A stretch of 64,000 bases of DNA from Murinocardiopsis flavida. Lineage in GTDB: Bacteria; Actinomycetota; Actinomycetes; Streptosporangiales; Streptosporangiaceae. Below, piece after piece: positions 35,078 to 43,222 of the stretch. The notes under the pieces are model-generated. The model was not told the DNA's origin, searched no databases, and saw only the letters and a program-made list of their open reading frames with translations. The stretch's first letter is position 1. The number at the start of each line of letters is the position of its first letter. The translations under genes and the position numbers were made by a program. The stretch spans positions 1-64,000 of the forward strand of contig NZ_PYGA01000026.1 of the NCBI RefSeq assembly GCF_003014485.1. Direction: 5' to 3'.

Positions 35078-35836
35078 GTGATCTCCCTCGTCTTCGCCGT
35101 CTTCGCCCTGGTGCACGCGGTCCTGACCGTGTGGCTGGCCCGGATCGCCGCGGTCCGCGGATCCCGGCACGCCTGGCTCGCCGCCGCGGTCGCCGCCGGA
35201 CTCGTCTACGACAACGGTGTCGTCGCACTCGGTTCCACCCTCGGGGAGGGCGACCTCCTCTACGCATTGAACGTGCCGCGCTTCGTCATCCACGCGCTGG
35301 TCACTCCTCTGCTCATCGTCTTCGCCGCCGGCGCGGCGCGCGACCACGGCCTTGCCTGGGCCCGCCCTCGCGCGGTCCACGCGGGGTTCTGCCTGGCGGC
35401 GACGGCCCTGATCGCCTACGGGGTGCTGGCCGAGGTCGTCGGCCTCTCCCTGGTCCCCGGCCGCGAGGGCGATGCGCTGCGGTACTCGGCCGCCGAGACG
35501 GCCGCCCCCATCCCGTCCATCGCGACCGTTGTCGTGCTGCTGGCAGTCGGCCTGCTGCTGCTCGTCCGCTCCCGCAGCGGGTGGATGGCGGCGGGCGCGG
35601 CGCTCATGTTCGCCGCGGCCGCAGTGCCGTCGGCACCGCTCGCCGTGGGCAACCTCGGCGAGGTGGCGCTCATCGCCGGGCTGGCGATGACGGCCCGGCG
35701 CATGGGCCGCGGGCCGTCGCGCCCGCCGACGCCTGGCACCGGGCCGTCCCCGCAGGGAGCGCACCGGACGGGAGAGGACGACGCGCCCCCTGGCGCCTCC
35801 AGCGGGGCGGCAGGGGTACCGCGGACCGCCGGGTAG
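35078..35836 (+). CDS. multi-pass membrane protein, unknown
   Basis: A 252-residue protein with about seven hydrophobic helices and a disordered, proline-rich C-terminus. GTG 35078 has GGAGGAG upstream. Polar residues within helices (VYDNGVVALGS, NVPRFVIHALVTP) suggest a ligand- or ion-binding site, but I recognise no family. The upstream palindrome implies dedicated repression. The stop codon lies in a tandem repeat. The TspO gene follows 69 bp later, so the two may be co-transcribed. Confidence 0.65.
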   Translation: MISLVFAVFALVHAVLTVWLARIAAVRGSRHAWLAAAVAAGLVYDNGVVALGSTLGEGDLLYALNVPRFVIHALVTPLLIVFAAGAARDHGLAWARPRAVHAGFCLAATALIAYGVLAEVVGLSLVPGREGDALRYSAAETAAPIPSIATVVVLLAVGLLLLVRSRSGWMAAGAALMFAAAAVPSAPLAVGNLGEVALIAGLAMTARRMGRGPSRPPTPGTGPSPQGAHRTGEDDAPPGASSGAAGVPRTAG

Positions 35837-35854
35837 CCGGACCGCCGGGTAGCC
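35823..35854. repeat. 16-bp tandem repeat over a stop codon
   Basis: Two exact copies of GGACCGCCGGGTAGCC (35823-35838 and 35839-35854) plus a decayed third. The first holds the TAG stop of the membrane-protein gene, and the second is a duplicate of the gene end. Confidence 0.8.
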
Positions 35855-35905
35855 GGATAGGCGGGCAGGCGGCGGCGCACGCCGCACGATCGGGAAGGAC
35901 GTCTG

Positions 35906-36415
35906 ATGACAACCGACGACCACCGGGAACCGGCCTCGGGCGGCACCGCTCTGGCGGGGCTCGCCCTGTTCGGAGTGGCCGCAGCGGCGGCCGCCCTCGT
36001 CGGGGTGCTGTCGAGCACCACGACGGCGCAGGAGTACATGCGACTCGACCAGCCGCCGTGGGCGCCGCCCGCATGGCTGTTCGGGCCGGTGTGGACCGTC
36101 CTGTACGTCACCATCGCAGTGGCGGGCTGGGGGGTATGGCGCGCCCACGGTTGGCGGGGCGCACGCCTTGAGCTGTCCCTGTTCGGGGCGCAGTTGCTGC
36201 TCAACGCCGCCTGGACGCCGCTGTTCTTCGCCGCGGGCCTGCGCGGCACGGCCTTCGCCGAGATCGTGCTGCTCTGGGCGGTACTGGCGGCGACGATCGC
36301 GGCCTTCGCCCGCCGCACGCCGTGGGCCGCGGCGCTGCTCGTCCCGTACTGGGCGTGGACGACGTTCGCCGCCGTTCTCAACTTCGCCGTGTGGCAGCTC
36401 AACACGGGCGTCTGA
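35906..36415 (+). CDS. TspO/MBR-family membrane protein
   Basis: A 169-residue five-helix TspO homologue. Characteristic blocks: PPWAPPAWLFGPVWTVLY (about 50-67), then a W-R-A-H segment, LLNAAWTPLFF, and the final PYWAWTTFAAVLNFAVWQLN. Relatives bind porphyrins and are linked to tetrapyrrole and stress control. ATG 35906 has GGAAGGA upstream. The photolyase and DUF2867 genes nearby hint at a light/oxidative-stress neighbourhood, which is inference. Confidence 0.92.
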   Translation: MTTDDHREPASGGTALAGLALFGVAAAAAALVGVLSSTTTAQEYMRLDQPPWAPPAWLFGPVWTVLYVTIAVAGWGVWRAHGWRGARLELSLFGAQLLLNAAWTPLFFAAGLRGTAFAEIVLLWAVLAATIAAFARRTPWAAALLVPYWAWTTFAAVLNFAVWQLNTGV

Positions 36416-36572
36416 CCGGTGCCGCGGCGGTATACATGGGGTGTCGTTCCAGCGAGCGCGCAGGCACGGACCCGATCACCTCGCGATGCCCCGCGCATCG
36501 GCGCGGTGCCCGTGCCCCGGGCTCGGCGCATCACGGGCCCGGCGGGCGGGCCGGTCGCGATCGGGGTGAGAG

Positions 36573-37109
36573 ATGGATACCGCAGCGGGACCCTCGGACC
36601 CCGGTCGGCCGCGGCCCCCGGACTCCGGGGAGCCGGGCGGAACGGACGCCTCGGGGCGGTCCCGCGATGCCCTCTACGCCGCGATCGAGACCGACGGCCA
36701 GCGCCTCGCCATCGGCCTCATCCGCCTGGTCCACGCGATGTCGGACCGCACCGAACTCAACCCCACCGACGTCCAGTGCTACCTGCTGCTCAAGGTCGGC
36801 GGCCCGCAGAGCCCCGGCGAGATCGCCGACGGACTCCGGCTCGCCTCGGGTTCGGTCACCGGCGTCATCGACCGCCTGGTCGATCGCGGCCTGGCCCGCA
36901 GAGAGCGCCCCGACGAGGATCGGCGCAGAGTCCTCGTCCACCTGAACGACGAGCGGCCGGCGGACCGCGTCCCCTCACCGGGGATGCGCGACGCGATGAC
37001 CGCCGTCCACGCCCACTACACCGAAGCCGAACTGGCGGTCATCGCCGATTGGCTGGGCCGGGTCGGCCCCGCACTCGACGGCGTCGCCTCGGCCATGCGC
37101 CCGCAGTGA
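36573..37109 (+). CDS. MarR-family regulator
   Basis: A 178-residue winged-helix regulator with an extended, disordered N-terminal 30 residues. The winged helix covers about residues 75-130 (SPGEIADGLRLASGSVTGVIDRLVDRGLARRE, then DEDRRRVLVHL). It follows TspO by 157 bp on the same strand and is convergent with the photolyase. A target site could not be assigned. Confidence 0.85.
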   Translation: MDTAAGPSDPGRPRPPDSGEPGGTDASGRSRDALYAAIETDGQRLAIGLIRLVHAMSDRTELNPTDVQCYLLLKVGGPQSPGEIADGLRLASGSVTGVIDRLVDRGLARRERPDEDRRRVLVHLNDERPADRVPSPGMRDAMTAVHAHYTEAELAVIADWLGRVGPALDGVASAMRPQ

Positions 37110-37196
37110 GCCATGTGCCCGCCGTGACCGGCCGGGTCAGTCCGATGGCGGGCCGTCCGACGGCTTGCCGGACCGGCCGTCGGACCGACCACCGGG

Positions 37197-38525
37197 CTAA
37201 CCGCCGGACGGCCCCTCCGCTGCGGTGATGGGTGGCGGGTAGCCGCCGGGCGGCCGGTCGAGCCGCCACGGCGCGTGGATCTCCGCCCCGCTCAGCGCGG
37301 CGAGTTCGGGGACGTAGCGGCGGACGTAGGCGCCGTCGGGGTCGAAGCGCCGCGCCTGCCGCAGCAGGTTGAAGCTCCGGTTGGGGCGGGTGTCGTTGCC
37401 CGTTCCGGCGATCCACTGCCAGTTGCCGTAGTTGTTCGCGATGTCGCCGTCGGCCAGCAGCGCGTGGAAGTGGTCGCCGCCGTGGACCCAGTGGACGCGC
37501 AGCTCGCGCGTGAGGAACGCCGCGGTGAGCATCCGCGCGCGGTTGTGCATGAAGCCCTCGTGCCGCAGCTGGCGCATTCCCGCGTCGATGATCGGGACGC
37601 CGGTCCGCCCCTCGCGCCAGGCGTCGAAGCCGTCCCGGTCCGTGCGCCACCGGGTGGACCGCGGCCGGTAGTCGCGCCGCGCGATCTCGGGGAACGCCGC
37701 CGTGACCTGGTGGTGGAAGTCCCGCCACGCCAGCTGCCGGACGAAGGCCGCCCCCTTCGGATGGTCGCGCGCGGCACGGGCGAGTTCCAGCGGCGAGACG
37801 CAGCCGAAGCGCAGGTCCGCGCCCAGCCGCGAGGTGGCGGCCGCGGCGAGCGCGTCGTGGCGCTCCTCGTAGTCGCCGATGGGCCCGGCCAGCCACGCCT
37901 TCATCCGCTTCCGCGCCGCCGTCTCGCCACCGTGCTGGACGTCGGGGGAGAGCTCGCCGCGCCCCTGCCCGAGCAGCGACGCGCCAGGCAGCCGTCCCAC
38001 GGGGATGTCGCCGGGCCCCGGGACGCGGCGCGGGGTCGGCACGGCGGCGCGCCACTCGCGGCGCTCCCAGGCGCGCCAGAACGGGGTGAACACCTTGTAG
38101 TGGTCGCCGCCCGCGGGGGTGAGGTCGAGCGGCGGGACGACGCACACACCGGGGAACTCCCGGACGTCGACGCGGGCGCGGCCGCCCTCGTCGACGAGGC
38201 GGCGGTGGCGCCGCTGCGCCGCCGCGCTCACGTCGCGGGTCAGGAACACGGCGCCGGCCCCGGTGCGCTCCGCCGTCCGCAGCGTCTCGGTCACGGTGTC
38301 GCCGGTGCGCAGGACCAGGTCGCCGCCGCGGGTGCGCAGCGCAGCCCGCAGGTCGGCCAGCGCGTCGCGGAGGTAGTGGATGCGGTTGCGGGCGCTGCGG
38401 CTCAGGATCTCCGGGTCCAGGACGAACAGCGGGACGACGCGGTCCCCGCGCCGCACGGCCTCGTGCAACGCGGGGTGGTCGTGGACGCGCAGGTCACGCG
38501 TGTACAGCAGGATGACGGTCGACAC
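37197..38525 (-). CDS. phr: deoxyribodipyrimidine photolyase
   Basis: A 442-residue flavoprotein that repairs UV cyclobutane dimers using blue light. The N-terminal antenna domain starts VILLYTRDLRVHDHPAL. The FAD domain has RQLAWRDFHHQV, GVPIIDAGMRQLRHEGFMHNRARM and the active-site WQWIAGTGNDT. It starts at GTG with GAGAAGG upstream. It lies 19 bp after the DUF2867 gene on the same strand, a common photolyase neighbourhood. Third positions are strongly GC-biased, as in core genes. Confidence 0.93.
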   Translation of the reverse strand: MSTVILLYTRDLRVHDHPALHEAVRRGDRVVPLFVLDPEILSRSARNRIHYLRDALADLRAALRTRGGDLVLRTGDTVTETLRTAERTGAGAVFLTRDVSAAAQRRHRRLVDEGGRARVDVREFPGVCVVPPLDLTPAGGDHYKVFTPFWRAWERREWRAAVPTPRRVPGPGDIPVGRLPGASLLGQGRGELSPDVQHGGETAARKRMKAWLAGPIGDYEERHDALAAAATSRLGADLRFGCVSPLELARAARDHPKGAAFVRQLAWRDFHHQVTAAFPEIARRDYRPRSTRWRTDRDGFDAWREGRTGVPIIDAGMRQLRHEGFMHNRARMLTAAFLTRELRVHWVHGGDHFHALLADGDIANNYGNWQWIAGTGNDTRPNRSFNLLRQARRFDPDGAYVRRYVPELAALSGAEIHAPWRLDRPPGGYPPPITAAEGPSGG

Positions 38526-38544
38526 GTCGGCCCTTCTCCATGGT

Positions 38545-40029
38545 TCAGGTCGCCCCCTCGCGGGGCGGGGACGGCTGGGGCCGCTGCTCCTCCGCCGCGG
38601 CCGTGATCCGGCGCGCCATGGAGCCGAACACCAGGCCGTGGAACGGCCTCACGCCCCACCAGTAGAGCTGTCCGGCGAGGCCGCGGGGGTGGAACAGCGC
38701 CCGCTGGCGGTACCGGATGGCCCCGTTGTGCTCCTCGACGCGCAGTTCGAGCCAGGCCAGCCCCGGCAGGCGCATCTCGGCCCGCAGCCGCAGCAGCTCC
38801 CCGCGGTCGACCTCCTCGACCCGCCAGAAGTCCAGCGAGTCGCCGATGCGCAGCCGCTGCGGGTCGCGGCGCCCCCTGCGCAGCCCAACACCGCCCACGA
38901 CGCGGTCGAGCGCGCCCCGCACGCCCCACGCCAGCGGCCAGGAGTACCAGCCGTGGTCGCCGCCGATGCCCTCGATGACGTCCCACAGCTCCGTGCGCGA
39001 CGCCGCGGTGGGGCGGCTCCGCTCGTCCACGTAGAGGGAGCCCCCGGACCAGTCCCGGTCGGTGGGGAGCGGGTCGGACGGGGCGCTGGGCCAGGCGGCC
39101 GACGACCAGCGGGTCGCGACCTCGGCCTCGCCGACGCGGCGCAGCGCGAGTTCCGCGGCCTGCTCGAACCCCAGCCGCTCGTGGTCGCCGAGCAGGTCGG
39201 CGAGGTCGTCCTCCTGGCATACGGCCTCGTTGCGCAGCGACTCGATCAGCGGCCGGGCGATGGCGCCGGGCACCGGTGTCACCAGTCCCACCCAGAGGCT
39301 CGACAGGCCGGGGGAGAGGACACCGACCGGGATGATCACCCGCCGGCCCAGGCCGGCCAGGCGGGCGAAGCGCCGGATCATCTCGGCGTAGGTGAGCACG
39401 TCCGGCCCGCCGATGTCGAAGGCCCGGTTGGTGTCGGCGGGCAGTTCTGCGGCCTCCACCAGCAGCCGCAGCGCGTCGCGCACGGCGATCGGCTGGACCC
39501 GGGTCGACACCCAGCGCGGGGTGGTCATGACGGGCAGGCGCTCGGTGAGGTACCGCAGCATCTCGAACGACGCCGAGCCCGACCCGAGGATGATGGCGGC
39601 GCGCAGCACCGCCGTCGGCACCCCGGAGTCGAGCAGGATGTCGGCCACCTGGCTGCGGGAGCGCATGTGCGCCGACAGGGCCCCGCCCTCGTGGTGCAGG
39701 CCGCCCAGGTACACGATCCGGCCGACCCCGGCGTCCTTCGCGGCGGCGGCGAATGAGTGGGCGGCGTCGCTGTCGCGCTGCGCGAAACCGCCGCCGGCCC
39801 CCATGGCGTGCACGAGGTAGTAGGCGACGTCGACGCCTTCGAGAGCGGGCGCCAGGCTCGCCGGGTCCAGGACGTCGCCGCTGACCACCTCGACGTCGGC
39901 GCGCCACGGGTGGTCGCGCAGCTTCTCCGGCGACCTGGCCATACAGCGCACGGTGTGACCGGCGCGCAGCAATTCGGGGGCCAGCCGCCCGCCGATGTAG
40001 CCCGTTGCGCCGGTGACCAGGACCCGCAT
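38545..40029 (-). CDS. NAD(P)-binding oxidoreductase with DUF2867
   Basis: A 494-residue two-domain protein. The N-terminal extended-SDR Rossmann domain opens VLVTGATGYIGGRLAPELL, with VAYYLVHAMG and RIVYLGGLHH following. The C-terminal half is DUF2867 (WYSWPLAWGVRGALDR, SLDFWRVEEVDRGELLRL, QLYWWGVRPFHGLVF). Such fusions are widespread next to photolyase genes. It starts directly after the DUF4383 stop with no gap and precedes the photolyase by 19 bp, so the three probably form one operon. Substrate unknown. Confidence 0.88.
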   Translation of the reverse strand: MRVLVTGATGYIGGRLAPELLRAGHTVRCMARSPEKLRDHPWRADVEVVSGDVLDPASLAPALEGVDVAYYLVHAMGAGGGFAQRDSDAAHSFAAAAKDAGVGRIVYLGGLHHEGGALSAHMRSRSQVADILLDSGVPTAVLRAAIILGSGSASFEMLRYLTERLPVMTTPRWVSTRVQPIAVRDALRLLVEAAELPADTNRAFDIGGPDVLTYAEMIRRFARLAGLGRRVIIPVGVLSPGLSSLWVGLVTPVPGAIARPLIESLRNEAVCQEDDLADLLGDHERLGFEQAAELALRRVGEAEVATRWSSAAWPSAPSDPLPTDRDWSGGSLYVDERSRPTAASRTELWDVIEGIGGDHGWYSWPLAWGVRGALDRVVGGVGLRRGRRDPQRLRIGDSLDFWRVEEVDRGELLRLRAEMRLPGLAWLELRVEEHNGAIRYRQRALFHPRGLAGQLYWWGVRPFHGLVFGSMARRITAAAEEQRPQPSPPREGAT

Positions 40030-40536
40030 CTAGCCCCTGCCCTTTGCGGCGGGACCGCGCGTCGCCCTGCCGGCCCGGGCCGCGTCGCGCCTGCGCCGGT
40101 AGGGATTGTCGTCCGGGAGCCCCCCGCTGACCCGCCCGTACATCCCGAAGGTCAGGACCATGAGTCCGACGACGAAGCTGAAGATGACGTTGGGCATCCG
40201 GAAGGCCAGCAGGTTGTACGCGGTGTCCATCAGCGCGAGGTTGACGAACCCGCTCAGCAGGAACGCGGTGCCGACCACCATGTTCAGCCAGGACGCGAAG
40301 TTCCCCCCGACGACCGCGCCGCCGATGAGGACGGCGCCGACGACGACCGAGATCAGGCTCAGCAGTCCGTTGCTGGACAGTCCCGCGATCTCCTGCCCCT
40401 GCGTGTCGAAGAAGGCCAGCCGGTTCAGGAAGCCGAGCGCGCCGAAGGCCAGGAGAACCAGGCCGGTCAGCCCGGCGCCGACCCGGTAGACCATGCTGAG
40501 CCGGTGATCGACGGGCAGGTTCTCGTCCAGTTTCAT
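40030..40536 (-). CDS. DUF4383 membrane protein
   Basis: A 168-residue, four-helix membrane protein. GLTGLVLLAFGALGFLNRLAFF, GGNFASWLNMVVGTAFLLSGFVNLALMDT and NVIFSFVVGLMVLTFGMYGR match DUF4383. The ATG at 40536 has GGGGGG upstream. It is the first gene of the probable DUF4383-DUF2867-photolyase operon. Function unknown; the company suggests a stress or light-linked membrane role. Confidence 0.85.
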   Translation of the reverse strand: MKLDENLPVDHRLSMVYRVGAGLTGLVLLAFGALGFLNRLAFFDTQGQEIAGLSSNGLLSLISVVVGAVLIGGAVVGGNFASWLNMVVGTAFLLSGFVNLALMDTAYNLLAFRMPNVIFSFVVGLMVLTFGMYGRVSGGLPDDNPYRRRRDAARAGRATRGPAAKGRG

Positions 40537-40686
40537 GACGCCCCCCAAAATGGTGACTCTGCGTCATAGTTCCTGCTGCCCAGTCTTTGCGCCGCCAGAC
40601 GTACACGCAACCCGCATCGCTTCCGCAACGGATCGGCGGCGGTTCGCGAGTCGAGGTGCCGCGCGGCCCCGCGGCGGCGCCACGGC

Positions 40687-41175
40687 TCAGCAGTCCGCGG
40701 GGTCCTCGATCTCCGGCAGTTCGGCCAGGTGGGCGAGGACGCGGTCGCTGATGGCCGTCACGATGTCGAGTTCCTCGGGGGTCATGAGGTCGATGAAGTG
40801 CTGGCGTACGCGGAGGACGTGGTCGGGGGCCGCCTCGGTGATGGCGTTCCGGCCCTGCGGGGTCAGGCACACCATGGCGCTGCGGGCGTCGGCGGGGTTG
40901 GACTCGCGTGCGATGAGCCCGCGCTGCTCCATGCGGCGCATCAGGTGTGAGAGTCGACTCTTCTCCCAGAGCAACTGGGACCGCAGGCGCTGTGCCGGCA
41001 TCCTGCCGTCGGGGTGTTCGGACAGGACGACCAGCATCTCGTACTCGGACGCCGAGAGCCCGGAATCCTGGAGCAGGTCCTGATTCAGCCGTGCGCTCAA
41101 CTGGCTGTGCATGCGCAGGCTGCCGCGCCACGCGCGGTCCTCCCGCGTACTCAGCCAAGACGGTTCGGTCGCCAT
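40687..41175 (-). CDS. MarR-family regulator
   Basis: A 162-residue winged-helix repressor: SASEYEMLVVLSEHPDGRMPAQRL, then KSRLSHLMRRMEQRGLIARES and the wing DARSAMVCLTPQGR. It is divergent from an FMN reductase at 41339, the classic arrangement in which a MarR protein represses a redox enzyme and itself. The spacer holds an imperfect palindrome that fits this role. The inducer may be a quinone or electrophile (inferred). Confidence 0.92.
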   Translation of the reverse strand: MATEPSWLSTREDRAWRGSLRMHSQLSARLNQDLLQDSGLSASEYEMLVVLSEHPDGRMPAQRLRSQLLWEKSRLSHLMRRMEQRGLIARESNPADARSAMVCLTPQGRNAITEAAPDHVLRVRQHFIDLMTPEELDIVTAISDRVLAHLAELPEIEDPADC

Positions 41176-41194
41176 CGCCTCACCCTCCGCTATT

Positions 41195-41210
41195 GGTTGA
41201 CGGGTCAGCC
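41195..41210. promoter_or_regulatory. MarR operator candidate
   Basis: GGTTGAC-GG-GTCAGCC, a 7-base inverted repeat with one mismatch per arm pair, lies between the divergent MarR and FMN-reductase genes, 19 bp upstream of the marR-like start. Confidence 0.5.
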
Positions 41211-41338
41211 ATTACAGTTGATCATGCGGTGCGCGGTCGGCCGCAGCACGTGCGCCGCGATGCGCCCGACCGCCGGATCTCCGACATCCAACCGCGTGTA
41301 CGGCGAGACCAACAATTGTGAAGGAGTACGGCCGCACC

Positions 41339-41908
41339 ATGTCCAAGCTTGAGATCATCATCGCCAGCACCCGCCCCGGGAGGGTGGGACCGCAGGTCGG
41401 CCGGTGGATCGAGGACGCAGCCGGTGCGCATGGCGGGTTCTCCGAGGTCGAAATGGTCGACCTCGCCGAGGTGGACCTGCCGTTCATGAACGAGCCGCAC
41501 CACCCCCGGCTGGGCCAGTACACCCATGACCACACGCGCCGGTGGAGCGAGAAGGTCGCCGAGGCCGACGCGTTCGCGTTCGTCATGCCGGAGTACAACT
41601 ACGGGTACAACGCCGAACTCAAGAACGCCATCGACTACCTGCACCACGAGTGGAAGTACAAGCCCGTCGGGCTGGTCAGCTACGGGGGAGTCGCAGCGGG
41701 GACCCGCGCGGCGCAGATGATCAAGCAGGTTGTCACGACACTGAAGATGACCCCGGTGTTCGAGGCGGTGTCGATCCCGTTCGTCTCGCAGTTCCTGGCC
41801 GAGGACGGCACCCTCACCCCGAACGAGGAGATGCAGACCGCCGCGAAGGCGATGCTCGAAGAACTCGCCCGCACAGAGAGCGCCCTCCGGCCCCTGCGCG
41901 CGACCTGA
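41339..41908 (+). CDS. NADPH-dependent FMN reductase
   Basis: A 189-residue flavodoxin-like reductase. The phosphate-binding loop ASTRPGRVG (about 9-17) and MPEYNYGYNAELKNAIDYL (about 83-101) are diagnostic. It reduces FMN, quinones or azo compounds with NADPH. ATG 41339 is chosen; a GTG at 41318 is possible because the AAGGAG lies rather far (13 bases) from the ATG. Probably controlled by the divergent MarR gene. Confidence 0.9.
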   Translation: MSKLEIIIASTRPGRVGPQVGRWIEDAAGAHGGFSEVEMVDLAEVDLPFMNEPHHPRLGQYTHDHTRRWSEKVAEADAFAFVMPEYNYGYNAELKNAIDYLHHEWKYKPVGLVSYGGVAAGTRAAQMIKQVVTTLKMTPVFEAVSIPFVSQFLAEDGTLTPNEEMQTAAKAMLEELARTESALRPLRAT

Positions 41909-41936
41909 CGCGGTGGAGCGGCCGCGGGCCAAGCGC

Positions 41937-41969
41937 GGGAGCACGCCGCGAGCTTCGCGAGGTGCTCCC
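41937..41969. terminator. hairpin between convergent genes
   Basis: GGGAGCAC (41937-41944) pairs with GTGCTCCC (41962-41969), and an inner CGCGA-GCT-TCGCG stem adds stability. It lies between the FMN-reductase (plus) and DUF397 (minus) genes. Confidence 0.65.
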
Positions 41970-41977
41970 GTGGCCGG

Positions 41978-42178
41978 TCAGAGGCCGTTGTTCCTGGCGG
42001 CGTCGATGAAGGCCCGCCACTCCCCGGCCCCGAAGAAGAGCGCGCCAAGCTCACGGTTCTTGGTGTCGCGGATCGCCACGCCACGACGCCCATCCGCCAT
42101 CTCAACGCAGTTGTCAGCCGCGGACGAGTAGCTGGAGGTGCGGAACGGTCTGTCGAAGTCTTCGATAGAGAGGTGCAT
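41978..42178 (-). CDS. DUF397 small protein
   Basis: A 66-residue DUF397 protein: FRTSSYSSAADNCVEMADGRR, then VAIRDTKNRELGALFFGAGEW, the canonical pattern including the SSYS and RDTK blocks. DUF397 proteins are encoded beside XRE/DUF5753 regulators in actinomycetes (bldB/whiJ-like clusters) and are thought to act with them. Here it follows the XRE gene by 19 bp on the same strand. Confidence 0.93.
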   Translation of the reverse strand: MHLSIEDFDRPFRTSSYSSAADNCVEMADGRRGVAIRDTKNRELGALFFGAGEWRAFIDAARNNGL

Positions 42179-42197
42179 TGGTGCGATCCTGTAATTC

Positions 42198-43058
42198 CTA
42201 GGTGTGCTGTTGGAGGAGCCCCGTGAGCAGCGCTGACGAATCCTCTTGGGAGAGAGCGCTTCCACACGCGTGGGTGAACATCGTGCGATGAAGGGCCACC
42301 TCCTCCTTGTTCTCAAGATATCCGCTGCGCGTGGCCGTCTCCGTATGGACGATCGACAGGTCGTAGTCCCCGGCGAAGTCAAGGATCACAAACGAAGAGC
42401 CCAAGGCGCCATGCAGCCCTGAGCGCAGCGGCATGACCTGGATCGAGACGTGGGAGGCGTTTTGGGCCAGGTCGATCAAATGCTGCACTTGGGGGCCGAA
42501 CACCTTCGGGATCCCGATCATGCGCTGCACAGCCGCCTCCTCGATGACGAACGAGACGATGGGCGGGCTCTGTCGGTTCAGAATCTCCTGCCTGCGCATG
42601 CGGGCCTCGACCTTGCGCTCAATGTCATCCGGTGCCAGAAAGGCATACGCGTTCATGAGGCTGGTCGCATACTCGCGCTTTTGGAGCAGTCCGGGGATGA
42701 ACACTGGCTCGTAGCTGCTCATCTGGGTCGCCTCATCCTCGAACGCTGGCAGCGAACCATCGAAGGCGTCGCCGAAGGCGCTCCACCAGCCACGCCGCTT
42801 GGCGTCCCGCATCAGGTTCTCTAACGACGCTCGGCGCTCCGGTTCGTGGATGCCGTACAGGTCGAGGAGCGCTCGCAGGTCGGTGAGGTTTCCTCTGGTC
42901 CAGCGCCCATGTTCATAGTTGTGCACTTTGGTCTTGGCCCAGTCGAGCTCGTCGGCCACCTGATCGAGGGTGAACTTCGCCGCCTCGCGGCTGCGCCGCA
43001 GCTCTCGTGCGAGCTGTCGCTTTCCGACCGTGGGAAGCGACGGCTGTTTCGCTGCCAT
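42198..43058 (-). CDS. XRE regulator with DUF5753 domain
   Basis: A 286-residue regulator of the WhiJ-like type. The N-terminal XRE helix-turn-helix is at about residues 15-70 (LRRSREAAKFTLDQVADELDWAKTKVHNYEHG). The C-terminal DUF5753 domain includes YEPVFIPGLLQKREYA and RQEIL-type signatures. The ATG has AGGAG upstream. It forms an operon with the DUF397 gene and is divergent from a second XRE regulator, with shared operator-like repeats. Such triads control development or secondary metabolism in Streptomyces. Confidence 0.92.
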   Translation of the reverse strand: MAAKQPSLPTVGKRQLARELRRSREAAKFTLDQVADELDWAKTKVHNYEHGRWTRGNLTDLRALLDLYGIHEPERRASLENLMRDAKRRGWWSAFGDAFDGSLPAFEDEATQMSSYEPVFIPGLLQKREYATSLMNAYAFLAPDDIERKVEARMRRQEILNRQSPPIVSFVIEEAAVQRMIGIPKVFGPQVQHLIDLAQNASHVSIQVMPLRSGLHGALGSSFVILDFAGDYDLSIVHTETATRSGYLENKEEVALHRTMFTHACGSALSQEDSSALLTGLLQQHT

Positions 43059-43147
43059 GAGGGCTCCTGAACTCGGACTGTCGGTGGAATACGCCGCTGA
43101 TCGTAGTACGAACCCCTCAAATAAGAACCAGACATATTGCCCAAAGT

Positions 43148-43181
43148 AACTATGGACTTGAAAACTATGAAGTTCATAGTT
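43148..43181. promoter_or_regulatory. operator repeats between two XRE genes
   Basis: AACTATGGACTT (43148-43159) and AAGTTCATAGTT (43170-43181) form an inverted repeat with one mismatch. Further ACTATG copies occur in the 10-base centre and just downstream (43183-43188). The spacer is unusually A/T-rich for this window. It is the natural operator for one or both divergent XRE regulators. Confidence 0.55.
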
Positions 43182-43222
43182 CACTATGGTGCTCTTCGGT
43201 GATTTCTTCGAGGGAGGACGCC

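Noticed and set aside
37130-37200. CCGxCCGACGG-rich repeats around the photolyase end
   Set aside because: Copies are too short and divergent to separate from general GC-rich composition.
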